Shown here: positions 11,730 through 25,925 of the stretch, piece by piece
Layout: the number at the start of each line of letters is the position of its first letter
How positions within the stretch are numbered: the first letter of the stretch is position 1
Assembly (NCBI GenBank): GCA_008638375.1
Contig: CM018052.1
Location: 10,029,506 to 10,093,505, forward strand
Length of the DNA stretch: 64,000 nucleotides
Direction: 5' to 3'
From: Nyssa sinensis
Taxonomy: Eukaryota; Streptophyta; Magnoliopsida; Cornales; Nyssaceae
Notes under the pieces: generated by a model
Told to the model about the DNA's origin: nothing
What the model saw: the letters and a program-made list of their open reading frames with translations, nothing else
Databases searched by the model: none
Position numbers and translations under genes: made by a program

Positions 11730-14700
11730 TGTCACATCCCGCACCCTACCCTACGCGGATGCTAAAGATGTGATGCCGGTTAGTCGCCTTGTCGGTCTCT
11801 CTACCGACAATGTGACCAACCAAAGGCAATCTTCTGAACCGTACAATGAATTGCACTCCAAATGTAGGGTCATAACAGCGAAATTTAAAACATTTTTATC
11901 TCGGGAGTGCAACTCAACTATATACCACATAAGTATGTACCTCAAAGCAAGTCTATAACCAAACAATTAATAACTCTAACCACATAGCATCTATAACAGA
12001 TATATACACAGAGCATATCAAATTCCTCCAGAGTACCATTACCATGAGCCATGTCCCTACTCATCTATTATATATGAATAAAGTCAACTATATCATCACG
12101 CTCACCTGAATAGCCAGGATCAATCCATTAGAACCCAAGTATCCACATATTATTGCCATCAGATTCTCACTTAGGAATGCCTCTCAGCCTACTAGTATCA
12201 TCTCCTTGTGCCTTCTAATCCAATGGAGATACAACCTAAAAAATGTTAAATAATGGAATGAGCTTAAATAAGCTCAGTGAGTAACATAGGTTCCTGCCAT
12301 GTGTTTCAAAACCAGTTCATTTATATATATATATATATATATGCTTGCTCAAATGCAGCTCAGAGAGAACAATGCAGCTTAAGTAGAACAATGTAATGCA
12401 AGAGAACAAATCGGATCAACATAGAACCAAATAGAATGGATCAATACTGAATACCAATCAAACAACGGTATATCAACAAATGTGCCTGAACCTTCCCCAG
12501 GCAGTGTGGGATTCCGCACAAGATAATCCGTCAGTCACCCACCCCACACATGGAGGCCCGCGTCCCCACAACACACTACCAGTTGGGGTTGGTATCAGAG
12601 CGGAACACATAGGATTGAGCGGATGCTGAGCTCTGGGCGTCCCACAGAGGCAGCCATCCATCCACTGATATACTCAATCCCGGAGTGGGCCCCAGATAAG
12701 ACACAACATAACAAGATAGAAACGAACCAGACTCCAATGGCATAGACAAGTTAGAACAACAGACTCCAACAAAGTTAGAACAAGAGATATCAAGAAACAG
12801 GATAGGATCATGCCATATGTAATGCAGTGTAAAGAGTATGCATTAAAACAGTACGGAGTATAAAATAGTTCAACATATAAAGCAGTGTAGCATACAGAAA
12901 ATATACACCAAGTCAGGAGTCCGAGTTACTCACAAACTTATGCTTATCTCCACTCACAGATATCCTCCAAATGTGTCAGGCACCTCCATGCATATCCTCA
13001 ATAATCATCATCCTGATAATCATTATTAATCACTGATAGATCAGAATTTATTTATTCATGACTTATTTATCATCTTAGGAGTCTATCGGATCACCTAAGA
13101 TAGTCTAATGGCCTATTACTTTCTTACTGGGTTTAAACTGAAATTATTATATTCCTTAATTAAGCTTAATAGTTATCAAGGTTATAATATAAGTCATCGA
13201 GACTCTATCGTTATCTATCACACTTATTTAATCTTTATGCGAGGCATTATAATTAGGCACAAAACTAAATTTATCATTTTTGACTAGTAACCCCAAAACC
13301 ATAAAAGATATCACATTTGTTAAGGATCATGGCAAGTTGCAATTTAGCCTCTTATTGTCAAATATTGGTTTAGCATAAGAGCAGAGATGAAGAGAAAGTA
13401 ATTACCTGATGTCGGTACCATTGGATTCATTTGGCAACCTCGAAATCAGAATTCCAATTACTGATCTCTCTCTTTTCGTAACATCTCTCACCGTGCCATC
13501 ATAACAGATAACAACATCCCGAAGGATGGCTATTAAGTTTTGAATAAAGTTACAGGCTCAGTTAACCCTCTAGATGAACGGACAATAACTTCTCTACTTT
13601 GAAATTGAGTGAGCCATCTTCCAACTGTAACTTTTCCAACCAGGTTGCAATACCAGCAACCTCCTTATGTGAATCAATCCCCTCAATCATCCATCCAGTT
13701 CTAATCACAATCTGCCCTTTCCAAGCCACTGTTTCAACCCATGAACACTAGCCGTAAAACTTGATCAACAAATCCACTCCAAAATTACACCAACAAGACC
13801 AATATTTAAATTCTCACTAAACTCAGCCCATCTTGAACAGCAGGTGCTGCCGCACTCCTGCAGTACCCATACTCACCAGCTATTTGAAATTGAAGCTCAA
13901 ACCATCCAACACCAAGCATCAATCACACTTAAACCCTTCAATTCATCACAGCAGTCACAAACCAACAAGCTATACAAAAACAACACCTCTTGACCCAACG
14001 TGGTTTAGCCCCGTAGCGACTGCTACCCAATTCGATCACTGCCGTCCCCTTCTCTGCACCGCTACAGCCAGTATAATTCCCCTGTTGTGCCAAAATCACC
14101 ACAATCCCAACTCAGAATTGCACAACATACAAATACATAAATATATACACATACGCCTACTGTCGCACGCTGTTGCTGCATGCCATTACTCCAATAATCC
14201 CGGTTCTGCAGCATCCAACGGCAGCTCCTCTAACCGACTGAATCAGTCTTCCCCTGCACCGCTACTGCCGTCTCACTCCCAAACCCAATCACGTATCAGA
14301 TTTCTCTCTCAATTTGACCCACAAACAAATTGAGCTACTCAATCAAAAGCATCATCTCTGTTCCTGATTAGCCGCAGCACCTGGCCACCACGCACACACA
14401 TATTCCTCCTGCACGTCACACATATACACATATATTTACCCCCTGTTGCACCGCTACATACATACACACACAACAACAACAATAACCTGCTGCACCTTCT
14501 CATCCAAACTCCATTGCTCAAACCATTCTCACCCAATAACCAAATTCGATCCTTGATCCAAGCTTCTATATCGTCAACTGCACCAATTTGAACAACCCAT
14601 TACGGATCGCGTTGATGATAGCTCCATCACTCGACGATTAGAACTGGTTGAACGGAAGTCCCCCGTTGCACACGATTTCACTCCCTTTCTATTTCTCTCT

Positions 14701-15251
14701 CTCTGTTCTTATTCTTCTCTAGACTTCTGGATTCTTCTCCAAGCAATTCGCATATATATACATGGGCCCCAATTTTTCTAGCAGCTTCGGCTGCTCCTGT
14801 TCCTCTTTTCTTTTTCTTTTTTGGCTTATGTATATCTAGGAGCTTCCATTGGCATCTTCCCACTTATATATATATATATCTTCATATTTTATATTTTACC
14901 ATATCAATATTTTATTTATGAGGACTCGGTATCATGATTATTTTCGCTGTATTGGTTTAATATTTTATCCCATGAATACGCCGATAAAGCCGAAAATTAA
15001 TTTTTGCCAACATTGGATCCTTGTTAATGCCTCATTTATTTTCACATAATTGTTATAATTAATTATGCGTATTGGCCTCATTTATCTACCTCAGGTTAAT
15101 TATTTTTCTAGCATATTCATTTAATATCTGAAGGCATTAAATCCCATTATGACTTATCATATTTGGGGCTATATTGATTATTACCTAACATAACCAAATT
15201 TTTATTAGTTTGAGTACAGTCTACGACATGTCGGATTTTTGGGGTATTACA
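11730..15251 (+). mobile_element. LTR-like unit C, nested in unit B
   Basis: Starts TGTCACATCCCGCACCCTAC and ends TTTTTGGGGTATTACA. CATCG at 11725-11729 and 15252-15256 is a perfect 5-bp duplication. Its first 1.4 kb is homologous to the start of unit B (8811 onward) and then diverges after about 13200, so B and C are related but distinct subfamilies. A short (TA)n run lies at 12318-12342. It contains a segment at about 12480-12700, richer in GC, with a tRNA-Met-type primer-binding-site match at 12590. Confidence 0.85.
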
Positions 15252-15778
15252 CATCGCTTTCCCTATGGACGATGAACAGTAACCCTAAATCTAGAATTTT
15301 TCAAACTCAATTTCGTGACATTTTAGCAACGATTTCTCACTGCTCTTGGTTCCAATTGATTTCTGGAAGTGAAACCAACAATTTGGCATTCGTTTTGAGC
15401 TTCGAATCTAGCTCAAGGACTCGGTTCAGTCCCATTATCGTAGGAGTCTGTAACTCAGTTGTGTAGGTCTAATATAGGGCCATTTTGACTGAGGTTTGTT
15501 GGGTTATGCTCACGGAACAATGGAGCTTCAAACCCTATCCCCAAAATCCAGTGTAAGGCCTCGTGCACAGAAAGCTGTTTTTCGACCCAATCCTGCAACT
15601 CGATCGTTCTCCCTAGTCCTAGGGCCATTTCGACTGATTTTTGTTGCAGTGTGTTCCCTACAACATCTAGGTCAGGTCCCTATCCCTCAATCGAGGTTTA
15701 ATTCCAGTCGGATCAGACCTGCTTGTTGGAGGTCATTAATGGCAGTTTTGCACGATCAGTGGGTTTTCAAGCTTATCC

Positions 15779-18700
15779 TGTAATGCCCTGACCTGAAATA
15801 GCCGGTGCCCGACCCGGGTTGACTGGTATCCAACCCGAAGTAATCAATACTTGACCCAGGTTGAATCGAATCATAACGCGTAATTCCGAGCGGCACTTTA
15901 AATTTACGATGTAAATAAAATTTATGCATCACATGAATGGTAAGCAGTCGCAGGTGTTCAAATGCCGCTGTATCGGAAACCAATTTTTTACGACATGACG
16001 TACATGTATTAAAATGTATGTATGTGTGTATATAATTAGATATATATATATATATATATATATCTATACATATCTACGGTTTTATAAATTTATATAATAT
16101 TATGTAATTTATAGATATATATATATATATATTAATCTACGGTCATATGTATAAATAACATTATGTAATATTATAATATATATATATATATAATCGGCTA
16201 TGAAGCTAGAGGAAATAGTTTAAGAAAAGAAAAAAAAAAAAGGAAACCCTGTGTTGATCGCACATGGTTTGTGTGCATGTGTGTGTGTGTTAAAACGTGG
16301 CAGCAAGAAGATTTTGAAGCAGGCTGATGGGAGGAAGCATGGACGAGTGGCAGTACCATGCGTGCGTAGTGTCTTCTATATCTGTAAATGACAATATCAC
16401 TTAATCAAAAATGAACCAAAGAGGAGAAGCAGAATAGAGAGAGAGACTGAAGAGTGAGAGAAGCCGAGGCGCAGAACAGGAGGAACTGAGGCCAAACCGT
16501 AGGGGAAGCTTCAGAAAAAATACCGTAAGTTGATATTTAATTTCATGTTGTTAATAACCATATTGTTGACATGCATTTGGAGGACCTTATAGAGCATGAT
16601 ATAAGGATTAAAACGCAAAAGGAATCATGTAAATTCATCCAAAAATGAGCAAGAAAACGTGAGTTGCAGGTCACGGTGTAAAACTCTCTTGAAACCGTTA
16701 TTTTATGTATAATTCTTGGTTCAAACGATGTAGAATCCTTCAATATAGTTTTTAATCAAAGCCTGAAACACATTTAAGCAAAAACAGAGGTTCAAACAAC
16801 ACGAAATTGAGAAAAAAAAACTGGGTCGGCCGGAGATACGGCAGTGACCGAAAAACTGGGAAAAATAGATGATGAAACCTGTAACAAATCGAACCCAAAT
16901 TAGTTTACAAGAGTTGTCGAGATTATAAGGATTAATTTGGTACAAAAAGATAGAAATTGGATGTGAAAACCATAAGGAAAATGGAAGAAACAGTGTACTG
17001 TACACTGTTCCGGTGAACAGTAGTCGGAATAACCGTCGGAGAAGGAGATCGGAAAGTCGGGGGGCATGTCGGGTTAAACGGAACCGGATCTGGGTTCGGG
17101 TCGGATCGGAACCCTACCGGATCTTAAGGGGCAACGACACTGTGTCATTTTGAAGCTAAATAATAAGCTAATGGGTTGTTTGGCTACGGATACAATAAAT
17201 TGAAATTGATTTTTGGGTTATCCAAACCTTAGATAGATAAGGATTGAGGTTATTGAATTCTGGTTCTCAAGGTTAAACTGAATCGGTTGGTTCAATGGGA
17301 GGTTGAACCGCTTTAGGGTTTCTAACCCTGAACCCACTGGTTCAAACCGAAATTATTAGAAATTATGAACTGACCCCAATAGTTATAATTAATTCTACTA
17401 AGGCCCAACAGAAAATATTAATTTTTACAAAAATGTCCCTAATTCAAAAATGGGTCAACCGAAGTCCAAATGAGGCAAATAATTAGTCAATTTTTATTAT
17501 CTCGAGCCTTCCGAACCCAATGGCAGTGTCAAAATGTTGAAAAGAGGTCCTGAGAATAAAAGACACGTAAAGTACAAAATAACACTTTTACCCTTTTCAA
17601 TCTAGGAGCCCGATTTAAGATCCGTAAAAGCCTAAACCACTTTTATTCGACGTTCCGGATACAATGACGACATCTAAATTAGTAATTGAGATACCGATAG
17701 CTATGATAGACATATTAAATACATATCATGGCATAGATTAGTTATGATTACAGACTAAGTACATTTCCAATGACAGGCACGTCAAAAGATAAAGGAGAGG
17801 AAATAGCTTGAGTTCTAAGGATCGATAAAAAGTGTAAGTAATTCTGATGCTTTAATATGGGTTATTCCCAACCAGTCATTATTATTTTCATATGCTGCCG
17901 AACCTATACTCTATTACCCACCTGATGAACTTGATTTTGTTGATTGATGCCAATCTATCTGTGATTACTTATTGAACATGATCTTTTGATTAATGTCAAT
18001 TGACTTGTGATTATTTGTTCATGTCTGTCTGTCGGATTCGACTTACTTGCCCATATCGTTTTGTAATATTGACTTGTTGATGCTTGAGCATGTTGATACC
18101 ACCATTGATATCATGTCATAACCTCGTAATATATCTGTTGTTGGAAATCTTGTTTGTTCTATACACTTGTGCATCGTTGATTGAGACATGGTTGTTCTCG
18201 GCAGCCCGATAACATAGCTGTAAAGAGCTATAGTTATATATTATTGCCTTGAACAGGTTAGGTTCTCGGCAGCCTAGTAACATAGCGGGTGAAGCTATAG
18301 TTATATCATGTTGCCTTGAACTAACTAGCTACGATCCACATCTTTGTTCCTACGGAGAGTAGCATGATCACGATATTTTATATGAGCCTGGGGTTGTGCT
18401 CAGTCACAACGGCCCATCTATTCACAGATTGCGTGGGGGAAAGACCCTTTGGGGTTTGTTGTGTCCTACAGGACCTATAGTGAAAGAGCTCTAAACACTA
18501 TTTAGTAAGCCGGGATAATGAGGCGAGGCTGAATATGCGTTGTATTGGGGTATGCCGGGTCCCGGGTGATTCACGCATTCTGGGTTGTTAGTATTCGATT
18601 TTATATCTTGATACTCATTGAGTGATCATATTCTATACCCTGTGGAAGATCACATTATTGCAGTCATGTTACACTGTACTCAATGATGATATATTTCTGG

Positions 18701-19393
18701 TACTTGTTGGATGATCATATTCTATGTACACATGTCGTGTTTTTGATTGGCTAACGTTTTGTATGTGGCAGCGATTCATCACGATAGGCTAGATCCCATT
18801 TGATGGATTTTGTTATTGCCTCCTTGCATCATTTTGTGGGATATGCCTTTTTGGACCCTCGGGTCATTATTGTTGTATCTCAATGACTGGCTATATTTGT
18901 ACATGATATCTATCCTTGGCTATCTGCTATCTTTTCCTCACTATCCTTGTGAACTAACCCTAACTCATATTAAAGCTAGGAAATTACTTATTGGGCTTTG
19001 TTAGCTCACCCCTCCCTTATATTTTTTTCAGGACTGCAAGATCTAGAAGGACCCTCAGGCGCTCAGGAAGTTTAGATGCCTGCAAGCTACTGATAGCTTT
19101 TTGGCGAGTTCCTTTTTGTACTAAATCAAATACTGGAAGGTCTTAATTTCTCCCATATCACCACGGTCCTGTCAGTGTGTTTTGTTTGGAGGATCTGTAC
19201 TTTTAAACATTATGTCTTTTTGGCATGTACTAAATGATGACCTAACCACGCTACCAGATATTGTAATGACTATAAAAATATTTTGTTAAAACTTTACTCA
19301 ATGTTTCAGATCCTTTTGACGGGGAACGGCCCACGGGCTGTAGACCCGATCACGGACCCTTAATCTGCATAGGGTGGGTTTTGGGTCGTGACA
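15779..19393 (-). mobile_element. LTR-like unit D, nested in unit B, minus orientation
   Basis: On the plus strand it begins TGTAATGCCCTGACC and ends GGGTCGTGACA; reverse-complemented, it runs from TGTCACGACCCAAAACCCAC to GGTCAGGGCATTACA, matching the 3-prime end of unit B. TATCC at 15774-15778 and 19394-19398 is a perfect duplication. TA microsatellites lie at about 16037-16064, 16112-16132 and 16170-16192. No protein domain is recognisable. Confidence 0.85.
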
Positions 19394-20509
19394 TATCCGA
19401 CCCTCCCAATTATCTTATAACAGTCCTTAGTTGCTAGAATATATCATGCATGCTGTCTATATGGGTCCAAAACATCCGAAAACAGTGGCAGAATTTAAAC
19501 TAAAAAATTCAAGCAGTTTTGGTGTTTTACCTTGGTTCAGACCACTGCTCCTTCATGGTTCAATTGGCAGTCTTCAGCCATGCCTCAGTCCAGTCAGAAT
19601 GCCTTCAGTTCCTCCTCTTTTGTGCATCTCCATGGACACACTATCATCTCTCACATGCATGTACCCACAAGCCATGTTTCTCACACAAGTAGCCCTTTCT
19701 CTAAATTCTTTCTCTAACGAGCACACACAAGCAAGGCCTCACCCACTATATTCTGATTTTACACACAAGACCTTTTGTGACCAAAGTGAATCACAAACAT
19801 TATGTATAATATATACACACCTATACATTTCAGATGTGTATATGCTTGTAGGCTCTAGGTGTGATGATACAAGTTAATCTAGGGTTGAGGTGGGCTGACT
19901 AAGGTGATGATGAGGGGTTTGCATGTATGGCCATTGGCCAATTTGGGTGGCAGACTTGGCGAACTCAGTGTTATATACAATTATGCTGTGCATATAGGCA
20001 CAAAGATGTTGGCAGCCCACTTGGTAACTTTTTGAGAAAAATTTCTTTCCCTTCATAGGTCAAGGGTTCAATTCCCCTTGGCCTCATAAGTGGGTATTTT
20101 CCACCATTTAGGCTAAGGCCTTGTTTGGTTAGCACATTAATTCAGTTTCACTGTTTCCCCCGTAATTTCTTTTATGTTGCTCCTTTTTCGACGCGGTTTG
20201 TTCCCAGAGTTTCGTATTTCAGTTAGCCTTGATGTCAAGGGCCCCGCGTCGGTTATTATTTACTTAGGATTTCCGTAGTTAGCTAATTCGAGTTCCGTCA
20301 GTGCTAAAACGATATTATTTCCCCTAATTAATTGATAATTAGGTTCGGGCATCACACCCTCTTCTCCAAATATGTTTAATCATTTTATTGGTCTATCGTG
20401 ACCGTTGGGAGATTCCCGAGTAATTTACTTAATCATTGCTTAAGTCGGTGCTAATTAATAATTAAGCAGACTAATTAATAATTAGGCAAGGTCAGGGTAT
20501 TACAAATAA

Positions 20510-20544
20510 GTCCCCTTATTTTTTTCCCTCGCGACGAGATCTGA

Positions 20545-20575
<31 letters not shown>

Positions 20576-21245
20576 TTGTTTCTCTTAACTCTATTCTGTC
20601 TCTCTCTGTCTCTCTCTCTCTCTCACACACACACACAATTGTAGTGTCATCACCGACCATCGCCGTCGCCTTCACCACCATCATCGCCGACCACTGTTGT
20701 TAACTACTAGCCCAACCTAGTTGTCCATTGCCGTATCTTTCTGTCTCTCTTTCAAGTAAGCAATCTCCCTATGTGCATATAGTTTGAACAAAGACAACCT
20801 TGTTCTATATTTGATCAAGAACTTGTATCTTTGGCATGTTTATTATTATCATTTTCATATTTTCCATCCCTAATTAATTTAATATGAAGCCAAATTTTGT
20901 TTCATTCTTATTTTTATTTTTCATTTATTTAAGCTAAATCATGGGCAGGGCCAAGTATACTCGAATGGTATTAGTTGATCTCATTGACTTTGAAGAAAAA
21001 TATTGCATATATATATATATATGTATCCATATTGTGGATTTTGGACTATTTCTGTTAAATAAAGTCCAATAAAATTAGGAAAATAAAATAAAGTGGGTCA
21101 ATTTATAGTTTTTTTTTTTTTAAAAAAAAGATAAATTAAAGAAGTTGGAAGTGGAACCAATACAACTTGACAACATTTATTCTAACTTTATTTATGATTT
21201 AACTCTAAAAGTTTAAGAATTTTATCTAAAATTTTATATTTATTA
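20510..21245 (+). other. CACTA-2 internal remnant, leader-like
   Basis: The first 200 bases are colinear with the reverse complement of about 41700-41860 in CACTA-1, the stretch between its subterminal repeats and the transposase gene. Both show GTCCCC, then CT-rich sequence with TTCTCTCTTTGTTTC-like blocks. Here CT and CA runs at about 20545-20636 have expanded. No coding sequence is evident. Confidence 0.6.
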
Positions 21246-24200
21246 TGTAGAGACCTGGAAAAATGGGAAATTTTTTTTTTAAATTATTTAATTATTTGTT
21301 TATTTTAGTTTTATTCAAGTTAGATTATGGGAATTATGTGAAAATAAATAAGGCATTAACAGGGATCCAATGTTGGCAGAATAAATTCCCGGCTTTATCG
21401 GCATATTGTAATTTAATATTTTATAAAAAATAAAATATTAAATCGATACAGCGAACTAAACACGAAAATTATGTGGAGGTGTCTAAGGCACACCTAAATA
21501 ATATATTATATATATAAGAGCTTCAAAAGAAGCTACTAGAAAACCGGGAAGAAGATAAAGAAAAGAAAAGGGCTGAGGGGCGGTGCAGGTCGCGTAGAAG
21601 CAGGGAGAAGAAAAGAGAAAAAGAGAGAGAGGGAGAGGGAAGAGAAGAAGCAGACGTGGCGGTGGTCGCGAGGGGGATCGAGGCAAGGGGGCGACGGAGG
21701 AGCAGTGGTGGGTGAGACGATCGTCTCGGCGTGGCACCGAGAGTTGTTGATCGGAAGGGCGAATCCGACAATGATCTCAGCCTTCTCGCATACCAAGTTG
21801 GCCTTCGTTGCCAACGATTCTACTCCGTCAATCCAAGGCCAAACAGTGCACGGTTGCCGCATCAGTCGATTCGGTGTTCTCGCGGATTCAAATTTTTGAT
21901 GGGCCCGTCGAAGAATGATGAGCAGGTTGGGATTGGGGACCCAGCCGTGTTTGGAGAGGTATGTATATATATATATATATATATTTGTTGTGGTTGTGTG
22001 TGGATGTCACGGGTGAAGCGGTGCAAGGGAGACGGAAGTGCAGTGAACCGGGGTGTTGCACGTGGGGCATTTGTGTGTATTGATTGTTGGTACGATTTGG
22101 ATTTGGGGAGGAAGGAAATGGTAGTAACAATATTGGCTGGACTGAAGGTTGTACAGTGATCCGATTAAGGCTGGGCAATGGAAATTGGAGAAATTTCCTA
22201 CCATTTGAATGGGTTGGTTGCTGCAGATTTTTAGGGGGATGTACGTAGATGTATGTGTGTATTGGTGTAGTGTTGGAGTAGGGGATGTTGCGCAGGGGCT
22301 GTTCATGGAGATTTTCCTGAACAGTTGGTTTTGAGGGAACATGAGCTTGGTCTGGATGTTGAAGACTGCAGCTCCAATTTTCTGGATTTTCCCTTCTCTC
22401 TAACGACCCACCTGATTTGGAAGCTGGTATGATTTTTGTTTTCTAACTTACTATTTTAATGGAGTTACATGCTAAGTATAACAGTATGTGATTTTGGGAA
22501 AAACTGGGAACCATATTTAATTCGGCATCCATAGGAGAAATAAACCTTTTTGAAACTTCCCAGTACATGATTTAGGAATTTTGTTATAACCTTTGTATGC
22601 CCTCTTTAAAATATATATATATACATATATATATATACACACACACATTAGTTAACTGACACAGGCCTTCGAATAAGGGAAATCCACTCAGCCGTAACCT
22701 GTTGGCAAAGTAAGTCCTAGAGACTAAATTGTTCTCGAAGTTATATGTCGGCTGGGAATCACCTTGTTAATTAGTGCAGAATTGATTCCTTGTGTAGCTT
22801 GGGATTTAAATAAGAGAAAATAATTGTGGAGATGCAGACCTGCACAGTGGAATATATTGAATTATTAAACAGCCCCTTATTTTATCTGAATGTTTCTAAT
22901 GCCTGATTTGCTCGGCCATAAACAATATAAGGGAGTTCCTGATATAATGCTCATGGCTTTTTACAAATTTTACACTAGTTATAAACCCATCTTGATCTGG
23001 ATGAAACTGTTCAAACAACTCTCTACCATGGCAGAAACTGTTTCTGCCCTGCACCGTTTCCCCTACTATTGAGTTGACAGGTTCACCAACTAATGATCAA
23101 CAATTAGACTATTTGATTATCAGTTTTCCTCAAACACAACTGCCCCGAACTGGTTACCTCCAAACAGCAACAGACTACTGTTCCAAGACTGCTGCTCCAA
23201 GCTATTCTGAACTGACTACCTCAGCAACATTTAACTGCTATTATCTTTTAAATTTCTTTTGGTTAGAGGTCTACGTTATTTAGCTACCTCAACAACAAGT
23301 GGACTATTTTATATGGGTACCAAAGTCTAATTAAAAACTCAAATTCTGTTACACATTACTGCAGCCTAGGAAAACCCGTGAAGGTGCAAAATGACCGTTT
23401 TGCCATTTTAAGTACAAATGTCCGAATTGAATTTTGCGAAAGCCTAGATTGACTTTGTTCGGCTTTCCGGATTCAATAGTGGAGTCGGTTTGAGTAAAAG
23501 AGACACCAATCATAAAGAGACATAAACTTTAATGAAAGGAATAAGTCCATATAGTGATGCATTGAAATTTAATTGTGAATCGTAGGGACCCCGAAAGGGA
23601 AGGAGAGAGTGAGCTGACCCTCTAGGCAGATACAGTAGCGAGGGCTGTGTTCTTACTGGTTGGTTGGATTGCATAGCGGACACGACTTATTAGGGTTGTA
23701 ACCAATCCTATCAGGTATGGTATTTTGCTAAGTAAGGAATAGGATTAAGTTTAGGAATGATTTGCATGTTGATTGCTCTATACATGTATTGATTTGATGA
23801 TTAGGGAATCACGTAGAATATAACTGCTTGAAGAACCTAGAATTGATAACTTATGCACTCTGATATGTGCTTTGAATTGTTTTATAATTTGTTGCTATAG
23901 TGAAGATGGATCGTACTTCTGCGTTTGGATTATTTTGTTTTGGCTTACATTCGTGTTGATATATCATATGTTTGGGAAGGTGTGATAGTTTGATGTATTG
24001 GTGCTTTATGGAGTTATGTGTTCTTTGTGAATTGTTGAGATTGTGAATGTGTGAATCGAGCATGTGTTTAATTTGACTGTTCATGGTATACAGGCTTGTG
24101 GAAGAAGTTTTGAGATTCAGATGATATTGTTGCTTTAAATATGTTGCATTATTTAAAGCATACTGCATGTGTTGGCAAGAAATGTTTTATGGAGATTGTG

Positions 24201-25277
24201 GCATTGCATGGTGGAATCATGGCATTTGGCATAGTGTGATTCATTGATGACATAGTGTGGGTGAGCACGAGGTGCTATGCATTATGAGGGTGCAGATCCT
24301 GTGGTGAAAAACCCAAAATTGGCCATTGCATTGGTGCCTGCGACCCAACGAGAGCGATCCGTGAACAGGTGTTGGTTACTCGGGTACCCATCGGGAGCGA
24401 TCCGTAAACCGAGACATGACATGCATGGTGTTGACATGACATGCATAGAGTGGACATGGATGTGGCATAGAATTGTGTGAGTGTTTCATATGCATTGTCA
24501 TGTGGCATAGAGTTGTGTGGGTGGTTCATGTGCATTGTCATTACATTGCATGGACAATTGGATGGCATATGGATTCATTACCATTATGTGGTATGCATGA
24601 TTTGGAAAGCATGCGAATTATTGTCGTTATATTGCATAGATGATGTGGAAGGCATGTGGATTGTTATTATTGCCATGCATAGATGATTTAGAAGGCATAT
24701 AGAGATAAATGTACACTTGCACATGCCACGCCTTACATTTTGTTCCTTGCATTAGCATTGTATCATACCAGCAGTTGAGCTGACCCATTCGTGGGCAACA
24801 TTTTTCAGATGACACTCCAGGCACCTGAGACTTGAGGAAGTCTCACAGAGCAGAGGAGACCCGAACTTAAAAGGATATTTGGCCCGTGAGGCATGTATTA
24901 TGATGTACGGGCTTAAGCCCAAAGACATGGATATATATATTGACCGAAGTGAACGTATGTACGTGTGTATCTATTTAATTGTCTTCGGTTGTATAAGTAG
25001 GCAATGTATATTTAACTTTGATAGAGTTGTGGCCATCGAGTGAGGATGGATTGTGATGTGTTTGTATATATATGATGTTTTGTGATTATCAGGGGGAAAA
25101 AGGCTCGAAAAACAAAGGAGGTTCTGCCGAAATTTTTTTAAAGCGGGAATGTATGTAGGCTTGTATCTAAATCAGTTAAATTGGTATTTATTTATTTATT
25201 CGTCTATCTATTTATTTCCTTCTTTTATTTTGCTTTAGTCGCGTCCCCGGGTTTGGTTGGAAATTCGGGGCGTGACA
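21246..25277 (-). mobile_element. LTR-like unit E, nested in CACTA-2, minus orientation
   Basis: Reverse-complemented it starts TGTCACGCCCCGAATTTCC and ends CATTTTTCCAGGTCTCTACA. TATTA at 21241-21245 and 25278-25282 is a perfect 5-bp duplication. It belongs to the same subfamily as unit G: the blocks around 24700-24830 (reversed) and 61200-61325 share CCCACGAATGGGT and GGCGTGGCATGTGCAAG. Length is 4032 bp. Several short frames on both strands between 21480 and 22350 look like chance frames in its GC-rich part. Confidence 0.85.
24420..24690. repeat. Degenerate minisatellites in unit E
   Basis: Two sets of about 40-bp repeats: GTGGCATAGA(A/G)TTGTGTG-type units near 24465 and 24505, then GCATAGATGAT(G/T)T-type units to about 24690. 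Diverged copies; no function inferred. Confidence 0.5.
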
Positions 25278-25819
25278 TATTACATGAAATTTTTTTCTAC
25301 AAAGTTCACCAACATAGGTGAGGAGGAAGATTTACGTTGTATTTCACATTTATAAAACTTTTAAGGGTAAGGAAGTGACATAATTTAATTAAATGTTATA
25401 AATACTTTGTTTTATGGATGAATCATATTAAATTTTAACTTTATTATAAGATAAGCCATATTAATCAGATTAAGAGAAAGTCAATTTGATTATATAAGTT
25501 TTGATTTTTAATTTAGCTATATTTTATGTGCTAAATTTGAGATAGAAATGTAGGGAAAAAAAAAAAAAAGAGAAGTGAAGCTTCGATTTTTTTAGTTCTC
25601 TAATAAACATAAAGTGGTATTTTTATTAGGTGCTTGAAATGACCATAACTATAACTATCTTAATGGTAGATAGTAGTTAAAGAATCTAACTCTATGTAGT
25701 AGAAGTCTTCTCTATTTATAATAAAGCTTGTGACCAATCATCTCTTACAAAGAACATGAGAAGCTTAATCCATCTTTTATCATCCACTATCTATATTGTG
25801 CAAGAATAGTGTAATTTTC

Positions 25820-25925
25820 TTCAAATTCGTACTAACCTATCTAAATGACAAAGTAGACTCACACAAACTTACGGCACTTGGTTTGGATCACCGGTTTGAA
25901 ACTTATGCAACTTTTCGCCGTTCTT
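25820..25925 (-). repeat. Single relic of the CACTA-1 160-bp array unit
   Basis: On the minus strand this contains GTTTCAAACCGGTGATCC-like sequence with CATAAGTTTC and CGTAAGTTTGTG, matching most of one unit of the array at 30131-33693. Its place next to the 3-prime subterminal region and its orientation fit the inverted orientation of CACTA-2. Confidence 0.7.

Larger units (their letters stand above)
8811..20504 (+). mobile_element. LTR-like unit B, with units C and D nested inside
   Basis: Starts TGTCACATCCCGAACCCC and ends GGTCAGGGTATTACA. AATAA at 8806-8810 and 20505-20509 is a perfect 5-bp target duplication. Removing unit C (with one CATCG) and unit D (with one TATCC) leaves about 4.5 kb, the usual size for these units here. 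It carries the AAAAGCCCAATGAGTAAC motif near 9357, a 134-bp triplet repeat at 10206-10610 and a 142-bp triplet at about 10860-11200. No retroelement protein domain is visible. Confidence 0.85.

Noticed and set aside
13833..14333. 166-codon plus-strand frame
   Set aside because: Lies wholly inside LTR-like unit C, rich in Ser, Thr, Pro, His and Asn as expected from C-rich and A-rich DNA, with no domain.
21483..22342. Cluster of overlapping frames on both strands
   Set aside because: GC-richer and purine/pyrimidine-skewed part of LTR-like unit E; no consistent frame and no domain.
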